From the NCBI GenBank assembly GCA_015662405.1, contig DQUE01000025.1, positions 1 through 8,962 on the forward strand: 8,962 bases of DNA, given 5' to 3'. This DNA is from Sulfurimonas autotrophica (lineage in GTDB: Bacteria; Campylobacterota; Campylobacteria; Campylobacterales; Sulfurimonadaceae). The notes under the pieces are model-generated. The model was not told where the DNA came from, did not search any database, and saw nothing but the letters and a program-made list of their open reading frames with translations. Within the stretch, counting starts at the first letter, position 1, and every line of letters begins with the position of its first letter. This document shows, piece by piece, positions 1-6,428 of the stretch. The position numbers were made by a program, and so were the translations under genes.

Positions 1-1
1 A

Positions 2-1402
2 CCCATTGTACTTCTTGATGCTAAAGCAAATAGATTATCTTCTTATGTAGCCCCAAATCTCTCAAGAGTAGGTATATTTTTAGCATATACACCTTTGCAT
101 CTTTTAATTCTCGATGGACTCAAAAGACCACTTATAGCTACATCTGCAAATATTTCAAATGAACCTATCTGTAGCAATCTCGAAGATATGGAGCAAATAG
201 AAGGGATATATGATTATCTTCTTGATCATGACAGAGAGATTCTCAATGCATGTGATGACTCTGTTGTTATGGTTGTAGATGATAGCGTGATAACTTTAAG
301 AAGGGCAAGAGGGTATGCACCAAGTAGTATGGAACTACCTGTAACTTTAGAGAAAAATGTTTTAGCTTTAGGTGCCAACCAAAAAAGCACAGTCGCTATA
401 GCCTTTGACAATAGAGTGATACTCTCACCACATATAGGAGATTTAAAGAGTATTTCTTCTGTAGAGTACTATGAAAAAACAATCCAAACACTGGGGAGAG
501 TCTATAAGTTTGAAGCTGATCTCATTGTCCATGATAAACACCCAGAGTATGAATCAACAAAGGTTGCAAAGAGGATGCTAAAAGAGGATGAAAACTTAAG
601 AGCTATAACTACCCAGCACCACTATGCGCATATTCTTGGAGTTATGGCAGAAAAAGGAGTTAATGAAAAAGTATTTGGTGTTGCTTTTGATGGAACTGGC
701 TATGGGGATGATGGCAAACTTTGGGGAGGAGAGTTTTTGCTTTGTGATTATGTCTCATATGAGCGAGTAGCACATTTGCAATACTTTAAACTTCTTGGAG
801 GAGAAAAGGCTATAAAAGAGCCTAAACGCATAGCTCTCTCTTTGCTTTTTGAACTTTTTGCTAAAGATGTACTCACTATAAAAAATGCAACAACACAAGC
901 CTTCTCTTTAACAGAGCTAAAGACGCATTATATTGCATGGGAGAAGAGTTTAAATACCCCACTCACCTCATCAATGGGAAGACTCTTTGATGGCGTGGCA
1001 TCTCTTCTTGGACTCTGTCATGTGATGAGCTATGAGGGGCAAAGCGGTATGATCTTAGAGGAGTATTATGACTGGGATGAAAAGGAGTGTTACGATATAA
1101 CTTGCAAAGATGGAGTCATTGAGATTTTACCAATGATAGATGCTCTGCTGCAAGAAAAAGATACAAAACGAGCAGTATCTAAGTTTTTTAACACTATCGT
1201 AGAGATGATAGCACTCATCTACAAGCCTTATGACTCTTTGCCACTGGTTGTAAGTGGAGGAGTTTTTCAAAACAGAATACTTTTACGTTTGGTAATGAAA
1301 CGCTTTAAGAGAGTAATTATTCCTAACCGTATTCCACCCAATGATGGAGGTATTGCATTAGGTCAAGCAATTTTTTTTGGCATCAATCAAGATTCGTATT
1401 AA
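2..1402 (+). CDS. hypF: HypF, carbamoyltransferase for NiFe-hydrogenase maturation (C-terminal part, 5' end outside window)
   Basis: HypF uses carbamoyl phosphate and ATP to carbamoylate the C-terminal Cys of HypE, the first step in making the cyanide ligands of the NiFe site; it is cytoplasmic. The frame is open from base 2, giving about 466 residues of a family usually about 740-770 long, so the acylphosphatase domain and zinc fingers lie upstream. The ATG at base 95 is internal. Visible first is the end of the YrdC-like domain (VGIFLAYTPLH, then RPLIATSANISNEP), then the Kae1-like carbamoyltransferase domain. That domain carries the metal-binding HHYAH motif (bases 617-631), AFDGTGYG...WGGEF (about 683-740), SGGVFQN (about 1250-1272) and PPNDGGIALGQA near the end. 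The C-terminus has a normal length. It is followed by a convergent gene overlapping its last 20 bases, so it is transcribed separately from the hypBCDEA run. Confidence 0.96.
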   Translation, partial: PIVLLDAKANRLSSYVAPNLSRVGIFLAYTPLHLLILDGLKRPLIATSANISNEPICSNLEDMEQIEGIYDYLLDHDREILNACDDSVVMVVDDSVITLRRARGYAPSSMELPVTLEKNVLALGANQKSTVAIAFDNRVILSPHIGDLKSISSVEYYEKTIQTLGRVYKFEADLIVHDKHPEYESTKVAKRMLKEDENLRAITTQHHYAHILGVMAEKGVNEKVFGVAFDGTGYGDDGKLWGGEFLLCDYVSYERVAHLQYFKLLGGEKAIKEPKRIALSLLFELFAKDVLTIKNATTQAFSLTELKTHYIAWEKSLNTPLTSSMGRLFDGVASLLGLCHVMSYEGQSGMILEEYYDWDEKECYDITCKDGVIEILPMIDALLQEKDTKRAVSKFFNTIVEMIALIYKPYDSLPLVVSGGVFQNRILLRLVMKRFKRVIIPNRIPPNDGGIALGQAIFFGINQDSY

Positions 1403-1997
1403 ATCTCCACTCCGCCTCTTTAAGATATAAAATAAACTTGTCTTCAGATATACCTCTAAATTGACAAATAAACTCTTCAAAATAGTTCCAAAAATCTGTA
1501 ATTATAGTGCTTGATTTTGAGAGTTTTGAAATTTTATTAAAGGTAAAGTATTTCAAGAGGAGTTTCTTATTTGCTCTGCTATTGTTATCTATAAGAGCGT
1601 TTTTTGTTTTTGGCATCATAATGCAGTAGATAGTATTATCATAAGCAAGGGTAAGAAAATGTTGCATTTTTTCTATATTTTCCTCTGCTTTTAAACTCTT
1701 TGGCAAGTAGAGGTACTCATCATAGTCAGTGACTCTATGAGAGTTGTGCTGATATATTTTATCTGAGTATAAAAGTATATCATGTCTAAATTTTTCAAAA
1801 TAGTTTTGGATGGTGGCAAAGTGCATTTTTGTAGCAAGAGCAGTTTTTCTCGCTGTATCTCCTGCTTGAAAGTGTGTATAAACAAGGAGTTCTCTCTCTC
1901 TTTTTTTTGGACTAAATTTTCTTTTACACTGACTACACTTTCGTTGAGAATCAGCAAGTAGATATGTGTATGGATTGTTGCAATAGATACATTTCAT
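1383..1997 (-). CDS. Degenerate IS1595/ISXO2-like transposase relative, probably not a mobile element
   Basis: A 204-residue protein with the layout of an IS1595-family transposase. Residues 3-24 form a zinc ribbon (C3, C6, C21, C24), about 34-75 look like a helix-turn-helix segment, and about 90-201 are a reduced DDE-like domain. YDEYLYLP (92-99) resembles the first catalytic block (DEsyFG), and ITDFWNYF plus FILYLKEAEWRFN (to residue 200) resemble the family's closing block (IENFW...RFNRR). The DDE part is only about 115 residues. I cannot find the usual central TDGw..Y / H..VNH region, and the ENFW acidic/Asn pair reads TDFW. Catalysis is therefore doubtful. The start is the only sensible ATG, without a clear Shine-Dalgarno; a TAAAAT box lies 6 bases upstream (2004-2009). 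Its stop is inside the 3' end of hypF, leaving no room for an IS end there. It could be a domesticated DNA-binding protein or an IS remnant; the function is unknown. Confidence 0.75.
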   Translation of the reverse strand: MKCIYCNNPYTYLLADSQRKCSQCKRKFSPKKRERELLVYTHFQAGDTARKTALATKMHFATIQNYFEKFRHDILLYSDKIYQHNSHRVTDYDEYLYLPKSLKAEENIEKMQHFLTLAYDNTIYCIMMPKTKNALIDNNSRANKKLLLKYFTFNKISKLSKSSTIITDFWNYFEEFICQFRGISEDKFILYLKEAEWRFNTNLD

Positions 1998-2029
1998 AGT
2001 AAAATTTTACCATTTAGTCCTTAAAATAG

Positions 2030-2057
2030 AGTAGAATTGATCTTTTTTAGTTCTACT
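2030..2057. promoter_or_regulatory. Inverted repeat in the divergent promoter region, possible operator
   Basis: Perfect 7-base arms, AGTAGAA (2030-2036) and TTCTACT (2051-2057), are separated by 14 bases. They lie between the minus-strand transposase-like gene and the nickel transporter gene. The right arm coincides with the place where a -35 element would sit relative to the -10 box at 2075. That position would suit a repressor, but a 7-base repeat in AT-rich DNA can be chance. No known binding-site consensus is recognised. Confidence 0.25.
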
Positions 2058-2074
2058 TAAAAATTAAAGACTAT

Positions 2075-2080
2075 TATAAT
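2075..2080 (+). promoter_or_regulatory. -10 box of the nickel transporter-hypBCDEA operon promoter
   Basis: A perfect TATAAT stands 30 bases before the ATG at 2111, which puts transcription start near 2087 and leaves a short leader holding the ribosome site AGGAAGAG (2100-2107). No good -35 hexamer is seen 17 bases upstream (TCTACT). That is common in Campylobacterota, where the vegetative promoter is defined mainly by an extended -10 and AT-rich upstream DNA. This is the only convincing promoter I see before the six-gene run. Confidence 0.6.
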
Positions 2081-2110
2081 GAACATATATTCAAAATTAA
2101 GGAAGAGAGA

Positions 2111-2755
2111 ATGGAACTATCATTATTAGTAATTTTTTGGTATGGAATACTCCATGCCTTTGGACCTGACCATTTAACCGCTATTGCAGATTTTTCTATA
2201 GGGAAGGATAAAAAGAGAACACTACTCATCACTCTACTCTTTGCCGTGGGGCATGGTTTTAGTCTTTTTCTGTTTGCTTTGCTACTAGAATCAATGAGTA
2301 TCTCTGAAGAGATTTTAGGCTATGGAGATCTTATATCTGCTACAGTTATTATAGCGATGGGTTTATATCTTCTTTTTATGGTGATGACAGATAGAATACA
2401 GCTTCGTAAGCATACTCACCAAAACAAAGAGCATATACATATTTGGTTTGGGAAGTCACATGAACATAATGATGGTTCTGTAGATAAAACATCATCACTT
2501 GGTTTAGGACTGCTTATGGGCGCTGGTGGGGTAAGAGGAATGCTTATTACCCTTGGTGCTGTTAATGGTGGAAGTGTTGATTTTATGATGGTAGCTGCAT
2601 TTACCTTGGGTGTTATGATAATTTTCACTCTTTTTGGTATGCTGATGCTCTATGTAAATCAAAATTTCTTAGGAAATATTACAAATGTTAGAAGAGCTTT
2701 TAGTATTGCAGGTGTGGTTTCACTTGGTGTTGGAGCAAATATTTTATTAGGATAG
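2111..2755 (+). CDS. NicO/NiCoT-type nickel (cobalt) transporter
   Basis: A 214-residue integral membrane protein, probably importing Ni2+ for hydrogenase maturation. The first helix region holds HAFGPDH (H15-H21), the HX4DH signature of the NiCoT/NicO families, followed by AVGHG (45-49), a second conserved His-containing motif. Hydrophobic segments lie at about 5-25, 37-60, 73-93, 129-150, 156-181 and 195-213. Between them is a cytoplasmic-type His-rich loop at 100-120, with His at 101, 103, 108, 110, 117 and 119, likely to bind metal. The gene starts at an ATG with AGGAAGAG just upstream and ends 10 bases before hypB, so the two are co-transcribed. The context favours nickel uptake. The wider family also includes cobalt importers and the exporter RcnA, so direction and metal are inferred from the neighbours. 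Confidence 0.85.
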   Translation: MELSLLVIFWYGILHAFGPDHLTAIADFSIGKDKKRTLLITLLFAVGHGFSLFLFALLLESMSISEEILGYGDLISATVIIAMGLYLLFMVMTDRIQLRKHTHQNKEHIHIWFGKSHEHNDGSVDKTSSLGLGLLMGAGGVRGMLITLGAVNGGSVDFMMVAAFTLGVMIIFTLFGMLMLYVNQNFLGNITNVRRAFSIAGVVSLGVGANILLG

Positions 2756-2765
2756 GAGAGTAAAA

Positions 2766-3557
2766 ATGTGTGTAGATTGCGGATGTAGTATAAGAGGTAT
2801 AGAGGAGCATACAGGAGAGCATAGTCATGATGGAGGAAAAACTTTTCATTCTCATGAGCATCAAAAAGCCCATGAGCACTTGCATCATAACCCACAGTTA
2901 AATGACGCTAAGACTGTATCAGTTATCCAAAAAATTCTTGATAAGAATGATCATGAGGCAGATCATAATAGAGAGCATCTTCAAGAGAAGGGCGTCTTAG
3001 GTATTAACCTTATGTCAAGTCCTGGTGCAGGTAAAACAACGCTTTTAGAGCACCTTGGAGATGTTGCAAATTTCAAATTTGGTGTTATTGAGGGTGATTT
3101 AGAGACGGAGCGTGATGCAGATCGTCTTCGAGCTAAAGGGATACATGCACAGCAGATACAAACAGGAACAGCTTGTCACCTTGATGCCTTTATGGTGCAT
3201 AAGGGGTTACACCATATGCCACTTGATGATATAGATGTCTGTTTTGTTGAGAATGTAGGAAATCTCGTCTGCCCAGCATCATATGATGTTGGAACACACT
3301 TAAACATAGTACTTGTCTCTGTGCCAGAGGGTGAAGATAAGATAGCAAAATACCCTGTAATGTTTCGACAAGCCGATTTGATTTTGATCACAAAAACAGA
3401 TCTGCTCCCTTATTTTCAATATGACATAGAGGCTGAAAAAGCAGAGGCTAGAAAAATAAAACCTAATGTGGATATTTTAGAAGTAAATGTAAATGATGTG
3501 CAGAGCGTAAAAGCGGTTGCACAGTGGATAGAATTTAAATTAAAAATGAGGGCTTAA
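2766..3557 (+). CDS. hypB: HypB, nickel-delivery GTPase with His-rich N-terminus
   Basis: HypB is a SIMIBI-class GTPase that, with HypA, inserts nickel into the large subunit of NiFe hydrogenases. The 263-residue protein begins MCVDCGC (C2, C5, C7), matching the CxxCGC high-affinity nickel site of the family. A His-rich stretch at 15-41 (HSHDGG, HSHEHQ, HEHLHH) probably stores or buffers nickel. The GTPase domain follows, with the P-loop SSPGAGKTT (84-92), EGDLETERDAD (109-119), the metal site C137/H138 and C169 (TACHLDA, NLVCPASYD), and the guanine-specificity motif TKTD (209-212). All residues needed for activity are present. The ribosome site AGGAGAG (2754-2760) overlaps the stop of the transporter gene, and hypC begins two bases after its stop. 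Confidence 0.97.
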   Translation: MCVDCGCSIRGIEEHTGEHSHDGGKTFHSHEHQKAHEHLHHNPQLNDAKTVSVIQKILDKNDHEADHNREHLQEKGVLGINLMSSPGAGKTTLLEHLGDVANFKFGVIEGDLETERDADRLRAKGIHAQQIQTGTACHLDAFMVHKGLHHMPLDDIDVCFVENVGNLVCPASYDVGTHLNIVLVSVPEGEDKIAKYPVMFRQADLILITKTDLLPYFQYDIEAEKAEARKIKPNVDILEVNVNDVQSVKAVAQWIEFKLKMRA

Positions 3558-3559
3558 AT

Positions 3560-3880
3560 ATGTGTTTATCAATTCCAAGTAAAGTTGTAAAAGTCTCTGA
3601 AGATGGGGCATTTTGTACTGTGGATACAATGGGTGTACAGCGTGATGCAAATCTTATGATGATGGAAGATGGTGATGTAAAAGTAGGTGATTATGTGCTA
3701 CTGCATATTGGTTTTGTTATGAATAAGATTGATGAAGAGGAGGCTCTAGCATCTTTAGAGACCTACAAAGAGATACTTGAACATATGGACGAACAAGAGA
3801 GGCAGAGGGCTATTTTAGAGGATGATGAATGCCCTAATCGGGAGAGTGGTTTTGAAAAAATAGCTACAAAAGAAGCGTAA
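3560..3880 (+). CDS. hypC: HypC/HybG-type hydrogenase maturation chaperone
   Basis: HypC carries the Fe(CN)2CO precursor together with HypD and binds the immature large subunit. The 106-residue protein opens with MCLSIPSKV, in which Cys2 is the essential ligand and attack residue. The OB-like core (VGDYVLLHIGFVMNKIDEEEA, split over residues 42-62) is typical. At 106 residues it is somewhat longer than the usual 75-95; the extra C-terminal part (about 80-106) is highly charged and contains an additional Cys at 91. The ribosome site GAGGG (3548-3552) lies within the end of hypB, and the stop TAA directly abuts the ATG of hypD, implying translational coupling. Confidence 0.96.
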   Translation: MCLSIPSKVVKVSEDGAFCTVDTMGVQRDANLMMMEDGDVKVGDYVLLHIGFVMNKIDEEEALASLETYKEILEHMDEQERQRAILEDDECPNRESGFEKIATKEA

Positions 3881-5005
3881 ATGCAAGAATTGCAACTAAA
3901 AAACCTCTATGATGATTTTCGTGATGGAGAGACGATTAAAGCCTATGCAAAGATTATTGCCGAGGATGCAAAAAAGTTAGAAAAACCTATTAATATTATG
4001 GAAGTGTGTGGAGGACATACGCATACTATAATGAAGTTTGGTTTGCCACAACTACTTCCATCAAATATTAACTTTATCCATGGGCCAGGTTGTCCTGTAT
4101 GTATAATGCCTAAAGAGCGTATTGATCATGCCTATGTTTTAGCGATGCAGGAGAATGTTATTTTGGTTACTCTTGGTGATATGATCAAAGTACCAGGCTC
4201 AAATGGAAGCTTGCAAGATGCACGAGCAAAAGGAGCTGATGTTCGTTTTGTCTACTCACCGATGGAGTGCATAAAAATAGCGAAAGAAAACCCTGATAAA
4301 AAAGTAATCTTTTTCGCGATTGGGTTTGAGACAACTACTCCAATGACAGCTGTACTTGTTGCACAAGTTGTACAAAAGAAGATACCAAATATCTTTTTTC
4401 ATATCAATCATGTAACAGTACCAGAGGTTATGAGTGAGTTAGTAAACAGAGAAGATAGTGATATAGATGCATTTTTAGGGCCAAGTCATGTGAGCGTCAT
4501 TTCAGGCGCAAAGATTTACGATGCATTTCCAAAAAAATATGGTCGTCCTGTAGTAGTGACTGGCTTTGAGCCTGTTGATGTGATGCAGGGAATTAGCATG
4601 ATTGTCAAACAGTTTATAGAGAAGCGATGCGAACTTGAGATTCAATACAAGCGACTAGTAAACCATGATGGAAACCTTAAAGCACAAGCTCTCATAGAGA
4701 AGTACTTTGAAAAAGTGAGCCTTTTTAGATGGCGTGGTCTTGGAAATGTTCCTGAGAGTGGATTGAAACTCAGAGATGCTTTTGCTGAGTATGATGCAGA
4801 GGTTATCTATAAAGATCTCTTTCTTGTGGCTGAAGTAGAAGATCATAAGTTGTGTATTTGTGGAGATATACTGCGAGGCATGGCAAAACCAAAAGATTGC
4901 ACAATCTTTGGCACAGTTTGCAAACCTACAACACCAATAGGCTCGTGTATGGTAAGTAGTGAGGGAGCATGTGCAGCATACTATAAATATGGAAATTTAC
5001 TGTGA
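3881..5005 (+). CDS. hypD: HypD, Fe-S scaffold for Fe(CN)2CO assembly
   Basis: HypD is the iron-sulfur protein on which, with HypC, the Fe(CN)2CO group is built from iron, CO and cyanide supplied by HypE. Its 374 residues match the family length. Conserved motifs are EVCGGHTHTI (41-50, C43), HGPGCPVC (67-74, C71 and C74) and GFETTTP (148-154). The C-terminal Cys-rich region that binds the [4Fe-4S] cluster has Cys at 325, 327, 340, 347, 356 and 364. No key residue is missing. The start ATG follows the hypC stop with no gap and only a weak AAGAAG ribosome site, so translation probably depends on ribosomes leaving hypC. The end overlaps hypE by four bases. Confidence 0.97.
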   Translation: MQELQLKNLYDDFRDGETIKAYAKIIAEDAKKLEKPINIMEVCGGHTHTIMKFGLPQLLPSNINFIHGPGCPVCIMPKERIDHAYVLAMQENVILVTLGDMIKVPGSNGSLQDARAKGADVRFVYSPMECIKIAKENPDKKVIFFAIGFETTTPMTAVLVAQVVQKKIPNIFFHINHVTVPEVMSELVNREDSDIDAFLGPSHVSVISGAKIYDAFPKKYGRPVVVTGFEPVDVMQGISMIVKQFIEKRCELEIQYKRLVNHDGNLKAQALIEKYFEKVSLFRWRGLGNVPESGLKLRDAFAEYDAEVIYKDLFLVAEVEDHKLCICGDILRGMAKPKDCTIFGTVCKPTTPIGSCMVSSEGACAAYYKYGNLL

Positions 5006-5994
5006 CAAAAACAATAACAATCGCCCATGGAAATGGTGGACAAGAGAATAATGAGCTTATAAAAGAGCTATTTTATAAGCATTTTGAGAATGATATTTTA
5101 TCTAAAAGTGAAGACGCTGCAGTTATTGAAGATGGTAAGCTCGCTTTTACAACTGATTCATTTACGGTGAGCCCACTCTTTTTTGCCGGTGGAGATATTG
5201 GCAAACTAGCAGTTTGTGGTACATGTAATGATCTAGCGATGATGGGTGCAAAACCAAAGTATATGACCTGCTCTGTTATTATTGAAGAGGGGTTTGCAAC
5301 TTCTGAATTAGAGAAAATTGTCCAATCAATGAAACAAGAGCTTGCGATAAATGGTGCTATAGTAGTAAGTGGAGATACAAAGGTTGTTCCTCGTGGAAGT
5401 GTTGATAAACTCTTTATTAACACAACAGGCATAGGTGAAATAGAATATAAAGGGATATCTGCTTCAAATTTAGTGAGAGGAATGTCCATTTTAGTAAGTC
5501 GTGATGTCGGTTGCCATGGTGCGACAATCTTTGCTGCGCGAGAGGGTATAGCGCTAGAGAGTACTTTGCAAACAGATTGTGCTTCACTCTATCCTCAGAT
5601 TAAAAAGCTTCTTGATGCTCGAATCAAGATTGTTAGCCTGCGAGATGCAACGCGTGGTGGTGTGAGTGCTGTTTTAAATGAGTGGGCAAAGAGTTCAGAT
5701 GTCTGCATAGAGGTGGATGAAGAGAGTATTCCCGTGTTAGAAGAGGTACAAGGTATCTGTGAAATGTTGGGTTTTGAGGCTGTTGATTTGGCAAATGAGG
5801 GTACATTTGTGCTTGGAGTAAATAAAGAGGATGAGCAAAAAGCACTAGAAGTACTACAAGAGGCACACAAAAGTGCTTCTGTTATCGCTACTGTGAGCGA
5901 GCAGTACAAAGGAAAAGTACTTTTAAACTCCTCTTGGGGAACAAAACGATTTTTAGACCTGCCTACGGGTGAACTCCTCCCTCGAATATGTTAA
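5002..5994 (+). CDS. hypE: HypE, thiocarboxamide dehydratase making the cyanide ligand
   Basis: HypE accepts a carbamoyl group from HypF on its C-terminal Cys and dehydrates it with ATP to a thiocyanate, the source of the CN ligands passed to HypC-HypD. The 330-residue protein belongs to the AIR-synthase/PurM-like fold: AHGNGGQE near the N-terminus, TTDSFTVSP (50-58), CGTCNDLAMMGA (72-83), and a second domain from about residue 155. It ends exactly in PRIC, the diagnostic C-terminus with the modified Cys330. The start is GTG inside a GTGA overlap with the hypD stop; GGAA at 4991-4994 is a modest ribosome site. GTG is preferred because the next residues (TKTITIAHGNGG) are conserved family sequence and must be included. 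Confidence 0.97.
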   Translation: MTKTITIAHGNGGQENNELIKELFYKHFENDILSKSEDAAVIEDGKLAFTTDSFTVSPLFFAGGDIGKLAVCGTCNDLAMMGAKPKYMTCSVIIEEGFATSELEKIVQSMKQELAINGAIVVSGDTKVVPRGSVDKLFINTTGIGEIEYKGISASNLVRGMSILVSRDVGCHGATIFAAREGIALESTLQTDCASLYPQIKKLLDARIKIVSLRDATRGGVSAVLNEWAKSSDVCIEVDEESIPVLEEVQGICEMLGFEAVDLANEGTFVLGVNKEDEQKALEVLQEAHKSASVIATVSEQYKGKVLLNSSWGTKRFLDLPTGELLPRIC

Positions 5995-6004
5995 GGTGTA
6001 ATAG

Positions 6005-6346
6005 ATGCATGAGTATAGTATAGTACAGTCACTGCTTAATCAGTGTGAAGAGATTGCTATGAAAAATGATGCTAAAAAAGTAGTAAAAGTTGTTACAAAA
6101 ATAGGTGCTATGTCTGGTGTTGAGCCACACCTTTTAGAGGTTGCATTTAATACTTTTAAAGAGGGCACAATATGCGATAGTGCAGAGTTTATAATAAATA
6201 AACAAAAACTCAAACTTGAATGTAAAGAGTGTGGAGGTATTTTTGAAGTAGATGAAGTTCGCTACTTTTGCATAAAGTGTCAAAGCTTAAAAGTGAAAGT
6301 AGTTGATGGAGAAGATATGTATCTTATGCGCTTAGAGATGGAGTAA
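6005..6346 (+). CDS. hypA: HypA, nickel metallochaperone
   Basis: HypA binds Ni2+ at its N-terminus and works with HypB to load nickel into the hydrogenase large subunit. The 113-residue protein starts MHEYSIV, where His2 is the nickel ligand, and has a structural zinc site formed by C73/C76 and C89/C92 (ECKECG...FCIKCQ). Length and motifs are standard. It begins 10 bases after the hypE stop with the ribosome site AAGGTG (5993-5998), and is the last gene of the operon. In some Campylobacterota HypA also helps urease maturation, but nothing here points to urease. Confidence 0.96.
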   Translation: MHEYSIVQSLLNQCEEIAMKNDAKKVVKVVTKIGAMSGVEPHLLEVAFNTFKEGTICDSAEFIINKQKLKLECKECGGIFEVDEVRYFCIKCQSLKVKVVDGEDMYLMRLEME

Positions 6347-6359
6347 TTGCAACATACAT

Positions 6360-6374
6360 AGCCTAATATAGGCT
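6360..6374. terminator. Small hairpin after hypA, possible terminator
   Basis: AGCCTA (6360-6365) and TAGGCT (6369-6374) form a perfect 6-base stem with a 3-base loop, followed by TTTG, a very short U run. It lies 13 bases after the hypA stop between two convergent genes, where a terminator is expected. The stem is short and the U tract weak, so efficiency is uncertain. Confidence 0.4.
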
Positions 6375-6392
6375 TTGTAAAAGCAAAACGCA

Positions 6393-6411
6393 AAGAGCTA
6401 AAGCCGCTCTT
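6393..6411. terminator. Second hairpin in the convergent gap, possible bidirectional terminator
   Basis: AAGAGC (6393-6398) and GCTCTT (6406-6411) pair perfectly around a 7-base loop. A's precede and T's follow the outer arms, so either strand could use it weakly. An alternative pairing of AAAGAG with CTCTTT at 6424-6429 would also be possible. It sits between hypA and the minus-strand DUF1538 gene. Confidence 0.35.
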
Positions 6412-6428
6412 AAATGCCTATGCTCTCT

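Noticed and set aside
226..411. Minus-strand frame of 61 codons
   Set aside because: It lies entirely within hypF, whose conserved motifs are in the other frame.
1691..1957. Second minus-strand frame of 88 codons inside the transposase-like gene
   Set aside because: It overlaps the frame that carries the zinc ribbon and RFN block and has low-complexity composition; a frameshift joining the two is not needed because the main frame is continuous.
1383..2110. A complete insertion sequence around the transposase-like gene
   Set aside because: No terminal inverted repeats or target duplication were found, and the left side runs straight into intact hypF coding sequence.
2111..2755. Reading the transporter as a HupE/UreJ-type protein
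   Set aside because: The HX4DH signature and His-rich central loop fit NicO/NiCoT better than the HupE pattern.
2659..2895. Minus-strand frames across the transporter-hypB junction
   Set aside because: Antisense shadows of two well-supported genes; they have no recognisable motif or ribosome site.
5073..5489. Long minus-strand frames inside hypE (also 5595-5909)
   Set aside because: Antisense to conserved HypE coding sequence; the Ser/Thr/Pro-rich composition is typical of reverse-strand translation.
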